Positions 53,704-62,938 are shown, counted from the stretch's first letter. The stretch is DNA of 64,000 bases from Chitinimonas sp. BJYL2 (GCF_027257935.1 NZ_JANZKW010000005.1:1-64000); one strand, 5' to 3'. Translations and numbers: made by a program. The notes: a model not told the origin generated them from the sequence alone.

Positions 53704-55314
53704 ATGTCCCTTATCCCGCGTTTCGCACGCCTCGGCCCGGTCGCGCTTGCCCTCTGGCTGGCAGGCTGTGCCACTACCCCCCGCCCCGTCATCGATCACG
53801 GCGTAGACCTGACGCCGATGCCGGCACGCCCCGTCGCCAGCCAGCTCGCTCCCGGCTGGGAACGCGGCGTGTTCATGGAAATCTTCGTGCGCGCCTATCA
53901 GGACAGCAACGGCGATGGCATCGGCGACCTCCAGGGGCTGACCCAGCGGCTGGATTATCTGCAGGCGCTGGGGATCAAGGGCATCTGGCTGATGCCGATC
54001 ATGAAAAGCGCCGACCGCGACCATGGTTATGCCACCACCGACTACCGCGACATCGAAACCGACTATGGCACGCTGGCCGACTTTGACACCTTTATCGCAG
54101 CCGCCCATGCGCGAGGCATCGGGGTGATCATCGATTACGTCATCAACCACAGTGCGGCAGAACATCCGCTGTTCGCCAATGCCCGCAGCGGGCCCGATGC
54201 CCGCTACCGCAACTGGTTCGTGTGGGACAAGAGCCCGCCGGCCGGCTGGGATATCTGGGGCAAACACCCTTGGTATCCCGCAGGAGCGCAGTTCTATTTC
54301 GGGACCTTCGGCCCGCACATGCCGGATTTCAACATGCGCAATCCGGAAGTCGTGAAGTACCACGAAGACAGCCTGCGCTTCTGGCTCAACCGCGGCATGG
54401 ATGGCTTCCGGCTCGATGCGGTGCCGCATCTGGTCGAGAACAACGCGGTGGACTGGAACGACCAGCCTGAGAGCCGCGCACTAACCGCCGGTTTCACCCG
54501 GCTGAGCAAATCCTATCCCCGCCGCTATGTCGTGTGCGAAGCCACCGCCAAACCGGAGGATTACGCCAGCGACACCATCTGTGGCGGCGCATTCGCCTTC
54601 GGCTTGCAGTACGAGATCATCAAGGCTGCCAAGGGCGATGCCGAAGCAGTGGCCAAGGTGGCGGATTACTTCCGTACCGCCTCGCCCAATATGGCCACCA
54701 TGTTGTCAAACCACGATATTTTCGCGGGCCAGCGCGTCTGGGATCAGCTGGCCGGCGATACGGCGCGTTACAAGCTTGCGGCGGCCAGCTATCTGCTGTT
54801 GCCGGGTACGCCCTTCATCTATTACGGCGAAGAAGTGGGTCAGGCCGGCATTCCGGGTCTGGAGGGCGACTTCCCGATCCGCGGGCCCATGAGCTGGTCG
54901 TCCGAGCCCGGTGCCGGCTTCAGCAAGGGCACGCCATTCCGCCCGACTGCACCCAACGCAGCCCAACAGAACGTAGTGAGCGAACAGGCTCGGCCCGATG
55001 GCCTGCTCGCGTTCTACAAGGCCATGATTGCGCTGCGCAACACGCTGCCCGCCATTGCCCGCGGCAGCTACGAGCACGCCAGTGTGCAAGGCAGCGCCCT
55101 GAGCTACCAGCGCCGTCTGGGCAAGGAAACCGTGTTGGTGGCCATCAACTACGGCAGTGCACCGGCCTCGCTCGACATCGCCCAGCTGCCCGCCAACCGC
55201 AGCGCCGAGGCCCGCTACCCGGCCCATGCCGCCAAACTGCGCAGCAATGAAAAAGGCCAGCTCACGCTGGCCCTGGCACCGCAATCGGTCGCGGTTTACC
55301 GCTTGGTGGACTGA
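53704..55314 (+). CDS. GH13 alpha-amylase-family lipoprotein (536 aa)
   Basis: Glycoside hydrolase acting on alpha-glucans or related sugars at the cell envelope. Signal with lipobox: RLGPVALALWLAGC near residue 20. The four GH13 regions are intact: region I DYVINHS (144-150), region II GFRLDA with nucleophile Asp238, region III acid Glu279 (VCEATAK), region IV SNHD with Asp338. The opening GVFMEIFVRAYQDSNGDGIGDLQGL resembles oligosaccharide hydrolase and trehalose-synthase-like members. A small C-terminal beta domain ends SVAVYRLVD. Exact specificity is not decidable. Its 3' end overlaps the convergent carbonic anhydrase gene by 19 bases. Confidence 0.88.
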   Translation: MSLIPRFARLGPVALALWLAGCATTPRPVIDHGVDLTPMPARPVASQLAPGWERGVFMEIFVRAYQDSNGDGIGDLQGLTQRLDYLQALGIKGIWLMPIMKSADRDHGYATTDYRDIETDYGTLADFDTFIAAAHARGIGVIIDYVINHSAAEHPLFANARSGPDARYRNWFVWDKSPPAGWDIWGKHPWYPAGAQFYFGTFGPHMPDFNMRNPEVVKYHEDSLRFWLNRGMDGFRLDAVPHLVENNAVDWNDQPESRALTAGFTRLSKSYPRRYVVCEATAKPEDYASDTICGGAFAFGLQYEIIKAAKGDAEAVAKVADYFRTASPNMATMLSNHDIFAGQRVWDQLAGDTARYKLAAASYLLLPGTPFIYYGEEVGQAGIPGLEGDFPIRGPMSWSSEPGAGFSKGTPFRPTAPNAAQQNVVSEQARPDGLLAFYKAMIALRNTLPAIARGSYEHASVQGSALSYQRRLGKETVLVAINYGSAPASLDIAQLPANRSAEARYPAHAAKLRSNEKGQLTLALAPQSVAVYRLVD

Positions 55315-55973
55315 TTGAGCACGTCCACCGGCAGATCTCGCTTGAAGAAGTCACGATAGCGGTCGGTCAGCTCCTCGGCGCTGCCCACGGTCATGGCCAG
55401 ATCGTGGAGCAGGCCGTCGGAGATGCGGTACGACCAGCCGTGTACCGTGACCTCCTGACCACGCGCCCAGGCATCCTGCACCACGGTGGTCTGGGCGGCA
55501 TTGACGACCTGTTCGACCACATTGAGCTCGCACAGCTTGTCGAGGCGCTCTTCAGGGTCGAACTTGTCGAGCCAACGGTTATGCACGCGGCGCAAATCAT
55601 GGATATGTCGCAACCAGTTATCGACGAGACCGACGCGCTTGTCCTCGTAAGCCGCGCGCACACCGCCGCAGCCATAGTGGCCGCAGACGATGATGTGCTT
55701 GACCTTGAGCACATCGACCGCGAACTGGATGGTGGACAGGCAGTTGAGATCGGAGTGGACGATCAGGTTGGCCACATTGCGGTGCACGAACACTTCGCCG
55801 GGCAAGAGACCGATCAGTTCATTGGCGGGTACACGACTGTCGGCGCAGCCTATCCACATGTATTCCGGAGTCTGCTGCTTGGCAAGGGTTTCGAAGAAAC
55901 CGGGTTGCTCGGCCTTGATGGCGTCGGCCCAGTTACGGTTATTGCCCAGCAAGTGCTGAAGTTCATCGCTCAT
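55296..55973 (-). CDS. can: Beta-class carbonic anhydrase (225 aa)
   Basis: Zinc enzyme interconverting CO2 and bicarbonate. Zinc ligands and dyad are visible: Cys-x-Asp-x-Arg in WIGCADSRVPANEL, and His-x2-Cys in VCGHYGCGGVRAAYED. RNVANLIVHSDLNCLSTIQFAV and GLVDNWLRHIHDLRRVH agree with E. coli Can. The start at 55973 was preferred over an ATG three codons upstream. Bicarbonate produced could serve ppc and carboxylases. Convergent overlap with the GH13 gene at the 3' end. Confidence 0.94.
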   Translation of the reverse strand: MSDELQHLLGNNRNWADAIKAEQPGFFETLAKQQTPEYMWIGCADSRVPANELIGLLPGEVFVHRNVANLIVHSDLNCLSTIQFAVDVLKVKHIIVCGHYGCGGVRAAYEDKRVGLVDNWLRHIHDLRRVHNRWLDKFDPEERLDKLCELNVVEQVVNAAQTTVVQDAWARGQEVTVHGWSYRISDGLLHDLAMTVGSAEELTDRYRDFFKRDLPVDVLNQSTKR

Positions 55974-55978
55974 GCGTT

Positions 55979-56362
55979 TCATTCTCCGGGATGCAATGGT
56001 TCATGGGCGTAGTCGACCAGGGTTTCCAGCGACACGAGCTCCAGGAAATCTTCGTGCGTGCTCGCCAGCACCAGCTTGGGTGCGGCGCCCGCTCGCAAGG
56101 CCTCGACCCAGCGCACGGCACAGACGCACCAGCGATCACCGGGCTTGAGGCCGGGAAAGTCGAATTCGGGACGGGGGGTGCTCAGATCATTACCGTGTGC
56201 AGCCGAAAACGTGAGGAACGCTTCGGTCAGCACCACACAGGCAGTATGGCGACCGGCATCGCTGGCGTCGGTGTTGCAGCAACCATCACGGAAGAAACCG
56301 GTCAGGGGCTTGAAACTGCAGGGCTCCAGCGGCAAGCCCAGGATATTGAGTGCGTCGTGCAT
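55979..56362 (-). CDS. DUF2237 family protein (127 aa)
   Basis: Small soluble protein of unknown function. The whole chain matches the DUF2237 pattern: NILGLPLEPCSFKPLTGFFRDGCCNTDASDAGRHTACVVLT, AFLTFSAAHGNDLSTPRPEFDFPGLKPGDRWCVCAVRWVEAL, and a C-terminal LVSLETLVDYA. Conserved Cys residues (EPC, GCCN, WCVC) suggest metal binding or redox, but nothing is established. The start at 56362 gives the normal length; an upstream frame to 56419 runs into the tRNA terminator. It lies 5 bases upstream of can on the same strand. Confidence 0.85.
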   Translation of the reverse strand: MHDALNILGLPLEPCSFKPLTGFFRDGCCNTDASDAGRHTACVVLTEAFLTFSAAHGNDLSTPRPEFDFPGLKPGDRWCVCAVRWVEALRAGAAPKLVLASTHEDFLELVSLETLVDYAHEPLHPGE

Positions 56363-56418
56363 TACTTCGCCCCCTGTGACATGACCCGCGCCGAACGACG
56401 GGGCCTTCATCAAAAACA

Positions 56419-56449
56419 AAAAGCCGCTTCCCGTAGGAGAGCGGCTTTT
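56419..56449 (-). terminator. Terminator of the tRNA operon
   Basis: Stem AAAAGCCGCT / AGCGGCTTTT. On the minus strand it is followed by T-rich GTTTTTG. It lies 11 bases beyond tRNA-His. Confidence 0.88.
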
Positions 56450-56460
56450 GTTGTATTACT

Positions 56461-56537
56461 TGGGGTGGCTGATGGGACTCGAACCCACGACAACAGGAAT
56501 CACAATCCTGGACTCTACCAACTGAGCTACAGCCACC
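56461..56537 (-). tRNA. tRNA-His (GTG)
   Basis: 77 bases including encoded CCA. Acceptor GGTGGCTG pairs with CAGCCACC including the extra G-1 typical of tRNA-His. Anticodon loop TTGTGAT sits in stem CAGGA/TCCTG; T-loop GGGTTCGAGTCCC. Third gene of the Pro-Arg-His cluster. Confidence 0.97.
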
Positions 56538-56566
56538 ACCGGAAAACTCGGCGTCCAATGCAGGAT

Positions 56567-56643
56567 TGGCGCACCCGACAGGAATCGAACCTGTAACCTA
56601 CGGCTTAGAAGGCCGTTGCTCTATCCGGTTGAGCTACGGGCGC
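56567..56643 (-). tRNA. tRNA-Arg (TCT)
   Basis: 77 bases with encoded CCA. Acceptor GCGCCCG; anticodon loop CTTCTAA in stem ACGGC/GCCGT; T-arm CAGGTTCGATTCCTG. Reads AGA/AGG codons. Confidence 0.97.
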
Positions 56644-56707
56644 TTGGTCACCTCGGCAACGGACCTTTATAGGATCACGTCGAACGGATTCAATACACTG
56701 AAAAACT

Positions 56708-56784
56708 TGGTCGGGGCGGTGGGATTCGAACTCACGACCACCTGGTCCCAAACCAGGTGCGCTACCAGGCTGCGCTACGCCCCG
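56708..56784 (-). tRNA. tRNA-Pro (TGG)
   Basis: 77 bases with encoded CCA. Acceptor CGGGGCG pairs with CGCCCCG; the C1-G72 pair is a tRNA-Pro feature. Anticodon loop TTTGGGA in stem CCTGG/CCAGG. First gene of the cluster, about 5 bases from the predicted transcription start. Confidence 0.97.
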
Positions 56785-56795
56785 AAGAGGGCAGG

Positions 56796-56824
56796 ATACT
56801 AAGGGGCGAGCCCGGTACTGTCAA
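56796..56824 (-). promoter_or_regulatory. Strong promoter of the tRNA Pro-Arg-His operon
   Basis: Minus strand: consensus -35 TTGACA (56819-56824), 17-base spacer, -10 TAGTAT (56796-56801), then a GC-rich discriminator CCTGCCC, which is typical of stringently controlled stable-RNA promoters. Confidence 0.88.
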
Positions 56825-56891
56825 GCCAGACTTGGGAGTGCGGCGGAAAAATGCGAGAATTCAACCCTTTGCACGTAACCGGGATCACCTC

Positions 56892-57746
56892 ATGAGCGCT
56901 CAACTCCTCGACGGCAAGCAGATTTCCGCAGAAATCATTGATGAAGTCCGCAAGGGAGTCGATGCGCGCACCGCCGCCGGCAAGCGTGCGCCGGCACTGG
57001 CGGTGGTGCTCGTCGGAGACGATCCGGCCTCGGCCGTGTACGTGAACAACAAGAAAAAAGCCTGTGAGCGTGCCGGCTTTCGCTCGCTCTCCTTCGAGTA
57101 CCCCGCCACACTGACCGAAGCCGAGTTGCTGGATCTGGTGCGCAAGCTCAATGAGGATGTCGAGGTCGATGGCATCCTCGTGCAGCTGCCGCTGCCCAAG
57201 CATATCGATGCCGACAAGGTCATCGAAACCATCAATCCGAACAAGGATGTGGATGGCTTTCACCCCTACAATTTCGGCCGCCTTGCCCTGAAGATGCCGC
57301 TGCTGCGCCCCTGCACCCCGCATGGCGTGATGGTGATGCTGGAGAAAACCGGCGTGGACCTGGCCGGCAAGGATGCCGTGGTAGTGGGCGCGTCCAATAT
57401 TGTTGGCCGCCCAGCTGCGCTGGAGCTGCTGCTGGCTCGCGCGACCGTCACGGTGTGCCATAGCAAGACGAAGGATCTGGCCAGCAAGATCGCCGCAGCC
57501 GATGTGGTCGTCGCGGGCGTGGGCATCCCCAATTTCGTGAAGGGCGAATGGATCAAGCCCGGCGCCATCGTCATCGATGTGGGCATCAACCGGCTCGATA
57601 ACGGCAAGCTCTGCGGCGATGTGGAGTTTGATGTGGCTCGCGAGCGGGCCAGCTGGATCACCCCGGTGCCCGGCGGTGTGGGCCCGATGACGATCGCGAT
57701 GCTGATGAAGAACACGCTGGACGCCTGCAACGCCCTGCACCCCTGA
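56892..57746 (+). CDS. folD: Methylene-THF dehydrogenase / methenyl-THF cyclohydrolase FolD (284 aa)
   Basis: Bifunctional one-carbon enzyme interconverting methylene-, methenyl- and formyl-tetrahydrofolate. Family motif with catalytic Tyr and Lys: [31 protein letters not shown] and [17 protein letters not shown] follow, then the NADP loop [29 protein letters not shown], and [17 protein letters not shown] at the C-terminus. The start at 56892 gives the family length; upstream residues would read into the tRNA-Pro gene. Divergent from the tRNA cluster. Confidence 0.97.
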   Translation: MSAQLLDGKQISAEIIDEVRKGVDARTAAGKRAPALAVVLVGDDPASAVYVNNKKKACERAGFRSLSFEYPATLTEAELLDLVRKLNEDVEVDGILVQLPLPKHIDADKVIETINPNKDVDGFHPYNFGRLALKMPLLRPCTPHGVMVMLEKTGVDLAGKDAVVVGASNIVGRPAALELLLARATVTVCHSKTKDLASKIAAADVVVAGVGIPNFVKGEWIKPGAIVIDVGINRLDNGKLCGDVEFDVARERASWITPVPGGVGPMTIAMLMKNTLDACNALHP

Positions 57747-57776
57747 GCCGCCCGCCCCCACCTGCCGAGATACCCG

Positions 57777-58802
57777 ATGCTCTACCCGCTGCTGCGCCCC
57801 CTGCTGTTTGCCTTGGAACCCGAAACCGCCCACAAGCTCACCTTTGCCGGGCTGGAAACCCTGCACTCGCTGGGCTTTGCCTCGGTACTGGGTAGTCGCG
57901 AGCAAGCCCGACCCATAGAGGTCATGGGGCTGACGTTTCCGAACCGCGTCGGGCTGGCGGCAGGTCTCGACAAGAATGGCGACCACATCGATGCCCTTGC
58001 CGACCTGGGCTTCGGCTTCATCGAGATCGGCACGGTGACGCCACGCCCGCAACCGGGCAATCCGCAACCGCGCATGTTTCGCCTGCCGGCTGCGCAGGGC
58101 ATCATCAACCGGCTCGGCTTCAACAACGGCGGGCTCGACGCGCTGGTCGCCAATGTGGAAGCCAGCCAGTACCGCGGCATACTCGGCATCAATATCGGCA
58201 AGAACTTCGATACGCCGATCGAGAGCGCCAACGATGATTATCTGGCCTGCCTGACGCGTGTATACCCCTACGCGAGCTACATCACGGTCAACATCTCCTC
58301 GCCCAATACCAAAAACCTGCGCCAGTTGCAGCAATCGAGCGAGCTGGAGCGACTGCTGTCAGCACTCAAGGATGAACAGGCGCGGCTCACCGTACGGCAT
58401 GGCCGCTATGTGCCACTGGCACTGAAGATCGCACCGGATCTGGAAACCGAACAGATCATGGAAATCGCCCGCCTTCTGGTCGAGTACCGTTTCGATGGTG
58501 TGATCGCCACCAACACCACGCTGTCCCGCGTGGGTGTGGAAGGCTTGACGCACGGCAATGAAGCCGGCGGCCTGTCGGGTGCGCCGGTGCGGATGCGGGC
58601 CACGGCCGTGCTGCGCGCCTTGGCGTCGGCACTGCATGGGCGGGTGCCCATCATCGGGGTGGGGGGCATCCTCAGCGGCGAGCATGCCGTCGAGAAGCTC
58701 GATGCCGGCGCCTCGCTGGTGCAGGTTTATAGCGGGCTCATCTATCGTGGTCCGGCACTGGTGGGCGAATGCGTCGCCGCCACCAACGAGCGCGGCGCCT
58801 GA
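57777..58802 (+). CDS. pyrD: Dihydroorotate dehydrogenase (quinone), class 2 (341 aa)
   Basis: Membrane-associated FMN enzyme of pyrimidine synthesis that reduces ubiquinone. An N-terminal helical membrane-binding extension ([29 protein letters not shown]) marks class 2. FMN barrel motifs: [59 protein letters not shown], the catalytic Ser region [12 protein letters not shown], and [17 protein letters not shown]. Starts 30 bases after folD on the same strand. Confidence 0.96.
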   Translation: MLYPLLRPLLFALEPETAHKLTFAGLETLHSLGFASVLGSREQARPIEVMGLTFPNRVGLAAGLDKNGDHIDALADLGFGFIEIGTVTPRPQPGNPQPRMFRLPAAQGIINRLGFNNGGLDALVANVEASQYRGILGINIGKNFDTPIESANDDYLACLTRVYPYASYITVNISSPNTKNLRQLQQSSELERLLSALKDEQARLTVRHGRYVPLALKIAPDLETEQIMEIARLLVEYRFDGVIATNTTLSRVGVEGLTHGNEAGGLSGAPVRMRATAVLRALASALHGRVPIIGVGGILSGEHAVEKLDAGASLVQVYSGLIYRGPALVGECVAATNERGA

Positions 58803-58807
58803 ATCCC

Positions 58808-59530
58808 ATGATCAATCTGGCTGATCGCATCGACGCGATCCTGCCCCAGACACAATGCACCCAGTGCGGCTACCCGGACTGCCGCCGCTATGCGGAAGCC
58901 ATTGCAGCCGGCGAGGCCGGTATCAATCAATGCCCGCCCGGCGGTGAGGCGGGCATCCACCAGCTTGCCGCGCTGACTGGCCGGCCCGTAGTGCCACTGA
59001 ACCCGGTTCATGGCGAGACCAAGCCGTTTGCGCTGGCATTGATCGATGAGACCCATTGCATCGGTTGTACGCTGTGCATCCAGGCTTGCCCCGTGGATGC
59101 CATTCTGGGTGCTGCCAAACTGATGCACACGGTGATCGCGCAGGAGTGCACAGGTTGCGAGCTGTGCATTGCGCCTTGCCCGGTCGACTGCATCAGCATG
59201 GTACCGGCCAGTCGTCCGGCCGAGGCTGAGGCGCAGCAGGCGCAAGCCCATCACTGGCGACTGCGCCATCAACAGCGGGCCGCCCGCTTGGTGCGCGAAA
59301 AGCAGGAGCGCAGCGCCCGCCTGGCCGCCAAGGCCCTCGACAAGCTCAACGACCCTCACTTTGCCGGCGCCGAGCAGCAGGCCAGCATCCGCGCCGCACT
59401 CGCGCGCAATGCGCAGGAAACCACGCCAGCGGCTACCATCAATACAGACCCGGCCGCTGCAAGGCGCGCCAAGCTTGATGAGATCATGGCCCGCGCCGCC
59501 GCACGGCTGGACAAGGCCAGCAAGGAGTAA
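58808..59530 (+). CDS. rnfB: RnfB/RsxB-like electron transport ferredoxin protein (240 aa)
   Basis: Iron-sulfur protein related to the B subunit of the Rnf/Rsx complex. A 4Fe-4S domain near the N-terminus ([35 protein letters not shown]) is followed by two ferredoxin clusters ([32 protein letters not shown]) and a charged Ala/Arg-rich tail (about 145-240). The N-terminal membrane helix of classical RnfB is missing, and no other rnf genes are present. This short form next to nth is known in betaproteobacteria. It may donate electrons elsewhere or help Fe-S proteins; this is inference. Confidence 0.85.
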   Translation: MINLADRIDAILPQTQCTQCGYPDCRRYAEAIAAGEAGINQCPPGGEAGIHQLAALTGRPVVPLNPVHGETKPFALALIDETHCIGCTLCIQACPVDAILGAAKLMHTVIAQECTGCELCIAPCPVDCISMVPASRPAEAEAQQAQAHHWRLRHQQRAARLVREKQERSARLAAKALDKLNDPHFAGAEQQASIRAALARNAQETTPAATINTDPAAARRAKLDEIMARAAARLDKASKE

Positions 59531-59532
59531 CC

Positions 59533-59775
59533 ATGACCCCGATCCGCGCCATCTATGTACTTGCCCTGATCCTGTTTTTCTATTTTGTGGCTACCAGCCG
59601 CATGACCCCGGCCCTGCTGGTACTGGGCGGCATATTCGTCCTAGGCATCTGGCAAATCCGCCGCATGCTGGCCGAAGCCCGCGAGCGGGAGGCACGGCAA
59701 TGGGAAAACAGTGATGTGACCATCGTGATGCCCCGCAAACCAGAGCAACCGGCGTCGCGCGGGCCGCAGGGCTGA
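59533..59775 (+). CDS. Small membrane protein (80 aa)
   Basis: Not recognised. Two predicted membrane helices (AIYVLALILFFYFVAT and TPALLVLGGIFVLGIWQI) are followed by a charged cytosolic tail (RRMLAEAREREARQWENSD). It starts 2 bases after the rnfB stop, so it is co-translated; it could provide the membrane anchor missing from this RnfB, but that is speculation. Confidence 0.65.
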   Translation: MTPIRAIYVLALILFFYFVATSRMTPALLVLGGIFVLGIWQIRRMLAEAREREARQWENSDVTIVMPRKPEQPASRGPQG

Positions 59776-59791
59776 TCCGCAGCCGTTTGCC

Positions 59792-60169
59792 ATGAAACTC
59801 AACACCCGCCTGCATGGCCGCATCCGCTACCAGACCTGGGTGCGGGTGATCCCCAAGGCTGGCGCAGGCCTGCTCAGCCACATCGAGGACATCTCGACTG
59901 CCGGGCTGGGCTTGGAGCATGACCAGCCCATGGCCACCGATATCGAGTGCCATGTGTACTTCATGCTGCCGCTTTATGGCACCGAACACATCGTCCAGGC
60001 GCGCTGCCGGATTGCCGGTTGCCGGCCAACCGAAACACCGGGGCGCTACCATCTGGGACTGGCCTTCATCGACTTTGTATCCGATCCACGCGCCACATCC
60101 GAACTGATCGACGCCTTTGTCGATCACCTCAACGCCACCCAGTCCGACCCACCTGCCCAGGCATCATGA
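59792..60169 (+). CDS. PilZ-like domain protein (125 aa)
   Basis: Small cytosolic protein with a probable PilZ fold, the c-di-GMP-binding domain. Basic N-terminus KLNTRLHGRIRYQTW is followed by the DISTAGLGL motif (D/NxSxxG type) and beta-strands HVYFMLPLYGTEHIVQARCRIAG and YHLGLAFIDF. The RxxxR motif is only partly matched, so ligand binding is uncertain. The stop overlaps the nth start (ATGA). Confidence 0.65.
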   Translation: MKLNTRLHGRIRYQTWVRVIPKAGAGLLSHIEDISTAGLGLEHDQPMATDIECHVYFMLPLYGTEHIVQARCRIAGCRPTETPGRYHLGLAFIDFVSDPRATSELIDAFVDHLNATQSDPPAQAS

Positions 60170-60795
60170 ACCCCGCCTCCCGCCGCCTTTTTTTTGAACG
60201 CCTGCGCGAGGGTAACTCCGCGCCCCGTACCGAACTCGACTACAGCACCCCGTTCGAGCTGCTGGTGGCGGTCGTGCTGTCGGCACAAGCGACCGATGTG
60301 GGCGTCAACAAAGCCACGGCACGGCTGTTCCCGGTAGCCAACACCCCCGCCGCGATCCATGCGCTGGGCCAGGCCGGGCTGGAGGAGTACATCAAGACCA
60401 TCGGCCTGTATCGCAGCAAGGCCAAGCATGTGATTGAACTATGCCGCATGCTGATGGAGCTGCACGATGGCGAGGTGCCGCAAACGCGCGAGGCGCTCGA
60501 AGCACTGCCCGGCGTCGGGCGCAAAACCGCCAATGTGGTGCTCAACACCGCGTTCGGCCAGCCCACTATCGCCGTGGATACGCATATCTTCCGTGTCGCC
60601 AATCGCACCGGGTTGGCGCCGGGCAAGGATGTGCGTGCTGTCGAGGACAAACTGCTCAAGGTTGTGCCCGCCGAATTCCGTCTCGATGCACACCACTGGC
60701 TGATCCTGCATGGCCGCTATGTGTGTAAGGCGCGCAAGCCCGACTGCGGCCACTGTGTGGTGCGTGACTTATGCGACTTCAAAGGCAAGGATTGA
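60166..60795 (+). CDS. nth: Endonuclease III (209 aa)
   Basis: DNA glycosylase/AP lyase removing oxidised pyrimidines. The helix-hairpin-helix with catalytic Lys is LPGVGRKTANVVLN; the catalytic Asp is in IAVDTHIFRVANR. The 4Fe-4S cluster Cys follow C-x6-C-x2-C-x5-C (VCKARKPDCGHCVVRDLC). N-terminal STPFELLVAVVLSAQATDVGVNKAT is canonical. Translationally coupled to the PilZ gene. Fe-S dependence may explain the conserved proximity of rnfB. Confidence 0.96.
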   Translation: MNPASRRLFFERLREGNSAPRTELDYSTPFELLVAVVLSAQATDVGVNKATARLFPVANTPAAIHALGQAGLEEYIKTIGLYRSKAKHVIELCRMLMELHDGEVPQTREALEALPGVGRKTANVVLNTAFGQPTIAVDTHIFRVANRTGLAPGKDVRAVEDKLLKVVPAEFRLDAHHWLILHGRYVCKARKPDCGHCVVRDLCDFKGKD

Positions 60796-60869
60796 GACAG
60801 GCTGTGGTGTAGATTGCACCATTTGGCAGCGAACTTATATTGCGGTGCACCATAATGATTCGGCAAGCC

Positions 60870-60875
60870 TATAAT
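60870..60875 (+). promoter_or_regulatory. -10 element upstream of kup
   Basis: Consensus TATAAT 35 bases before the kup start. No convincing -35 is at 16-18 bases upstream. Confidence 0.4.
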
Positions 60876-60910
60876 CCGCCGCCACCCCGTTCTGGTTTTC
60901 AGGAAGCGTC

Positions 60911-62815
60911 ATGAGCGCCCAACACAGCCAGCAAGACCCCAAAAAAATCGCAGGCCTTACCCTGGCCGCACTCGGCGTCGTTTATGGCGACATCGGTACC
61001 AGTCCGCTGTATGCGTTTGCCGAATGCTTCAGCCCGCACCACGGTCTGACACCCACGCCCGCCAATGTACTGGGCATCCTGTCGCTGATCACCTGGGCCC
61101 TGCTCTTCGTCATCAGCTTCAAATACGTGCTGTTCATGCTGCGCGCCGATAACAACGGTGAGGGCGGCATCCTTGCGCTGATGGCACTGGCCCTGCGCAA
61201 CAGTCAGCGCAAGCGCGGCCAGTTCTCGATCTTCATCCTGCTGGGCATTGCCGGCGCGGCACTGTTCTATGGCGACGGAGTGCTGACCCCCGCGGTGTCG
61301 GTGCTCTCCGCGGTGGAGGGCCTCAAGGTGCTCGATCCGGCCTTCGAGCGCTTCGTGCTGCCGCTGACCGTCATCATCATCATCGGGCTATTTGCGGTGC
61401 AGCGGCACGGCACTGGCGGCGTGGGCAAGTTCTTCGGCCCCATTGTCGTGCTGTGGTTCCTCAGCCTCGCCGTGCTCGGCATCGGCGGCATCCTGCGTGA
61501 TCCGACCGTACTCAAGGCGCTGTCGCCCGTGTATGCCTATGAATTCTTTGCCGCCCAGCCCATGCTGGCCTTCCTGTCGCTGGGTGCGGTGGTGCTGGTG
61601 GTCACCGGCGGTGAAGCCATCTATGCCGACATGGGCCACTTCGGCCGCCTGCCGATCCAGATCGGCTGGTTCGGCCTGGTGCTGCCAGGCTTGCTACTCA
61701 ATTACTATGGTCAGGGCGCGCTGGTGCTGCACGATCATGCCAACGTCAGCCAGGCTTTCTTCCTTCTGGCGCCCAAGGTGCTGGTGCTGCCACTGGTGAT
61801 CCTGGCTACCGCCGCCACCGCGATTGCTTCGCAGGCCCTGATCTCGGGCGTGTTCTCGATCACGCGCCAGGCGATCCAGCTCGGTTACATGCCGCGCATG
61901 GAGATCGACCACACCTCCGAGCGCGAAATCGGCCAGATCTACATTCCTTTCGTAAACTGGGCCCTGTGCATCGCCGTGCTGCTGCTGGTCTTCAGCTTCA
62001 AGACCTCGGCCGCCATCCTGCCGGCTTACGGCTTTGCCATCTGCGGCATCATGATCATGACCACCGCTACCGCGTTCGTGGCGCTCAAGCAGCCCAATAA
62101 CCCCGGCCGCACCCGTCTGATCCGAGGCTTGCTGGTCTGCTTCATCATCGTGGATATCGCCCTGCTGGCGGCCAATGTGCCCAAGATCCCCACGGGCGGC
62201 TGGTTCCCGCTGGCGATCGGCCTGATCATGCTGGGCATGATGTTCACCTGGAAGCGCGGCCGCCGGCAGCTGTTCCATCGCATCCATGATGGCGAACTGC
62301 CGCTGGAGCTGTTCGTGCAAAGCATCGAGGCCAACCCGCCGCATCGCGTCGAGGGCACGGCGATCTTCATGACCGGCAGCGCCAACACCACGCCGCATGC
62401 CTTGCTGCACAACCTCAAGCACAACAAGGTCTTGCACGAGCAGGTGGTGTTCCTCACCATCAGCGCCACCGACATCCCGCGTGTGCCCGACAAACAGAAA
62501 CTCAAGGTCACGCGTCTGAGCCCCTCGTTCTGGCAGATCGAGGCCACCTACGGTTTCGTTGAGGAACCCTCGGTACCCGAGATCCTCGCCGCCGCCGAGC
62601 GCGACCATGGTCTCGTTTGCGACGAGATGACCACCTCGTACTTCCTCTCGCGCGAGACCATCATCTGCGGCGCCCGCACGGCGGAGCGCGACGATATGTC
62701 CTGGGCGCAGATCAAGGTGTTCACCTGGATGCAGCGCAACGCCCAGCGTCCGACCGACTTCTTCAAGATTCCCGCCAACCGGGTGGTGGAGATGGGGACG
62801 CAGGTCGAGATGTAA
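60911..62815 (+). CDS. kup: Low-affinity K+ transporter Kup (634 aa)
   Basis: H+-coupled potassium uptake protein of the inner membrane. N-terminal family signature LGVVYGDIGTSPLYAFAECF, then ALLFVISFKYVLFMLRADNNGEGGILALMALAL, GDGVLTPAVSVLSAVEGLKV, and about twelve membrane helices to residue 460. The soluble C-terminal domain (about 460-634, GTAIFMTGSANTTPHALLHNLKHNKVLHEQVVFLTI) is normal. Length agrees with the E. coli protein. Single-gene unit. Confidence 0.96.
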   Translation: MSAQHSQQDPKKIAGLTLAALGVVYGDIGTSPLYAFAECFSPHHGLTPTPANVLGILSLITWALLFVISFKYVLFMLRADNNGEGGILALMALALRNSQRKRGQFSIFILLGIAGAALFYGDGVLTPAVSVLSAVEGLKVLDPAFERFVLPLTVIIIIGLFAVQRHGTGGVGKFFGPIVVLWFLSLAVLGIGGILRDPTVLKALSPVYAYEFFAAQPMLAFLSLGAVVLVVTGGEAIYADMGHFGRLPIQIGWFGLVLPGLLLNYYGQGALVLHDHANVSQAFFLLAPKVLVLPLVILATAATAIASQALISGVFSITRQAIQLGYMPRMEIDHTSEREIGQIYIPFVNWALCIAVLLLVFSFKTSAAILPAYGFAICGIMIMTTATAFVALKQPNNPGRTRLIRGLLVCFIIVDIALLAANVPKIPTGGWFPLAIGLIMLGMMFTWKRGRRQLFHRIHDGELPLELFVQSIEANPPHRVEGTAIFMTGSANTTPHALLHNLKHNKVLHEQVVFLTISATDIPRVPDKQKLKVTRLSPSFWQIEATYGFVEEPSVPEILAAAERDHGLVCDEMTTSYFLSRETIICGARTAERDDMSWAQIKVFTWMQRNAQRPTDFFKIPANRVVEMGTQVEM

Positions 62816-62837
62816 GCCCCGTGCATCAGCAGACGCA

Positions 62838-62867
62838 AAAAAGCCGGATCACATGATCCGGCTTTTT
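62838..62867. terminator. Bidirectional terminator between kup and tal
   Basis: Perfect 13-bp stem AAAAAGCCGGATC / GATCCGGCTTTTT with loop ACAT; A- and T-runs serve both strands. Confidence 0.95.
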
Positions 62868-62938
62868 GTTTGGCCGCGGCGTTGTTTTCGTAGCCGCAGG
62901 GTGGAATTAGTGCAGCCCATTGCACCCCGCGGTGTCGC

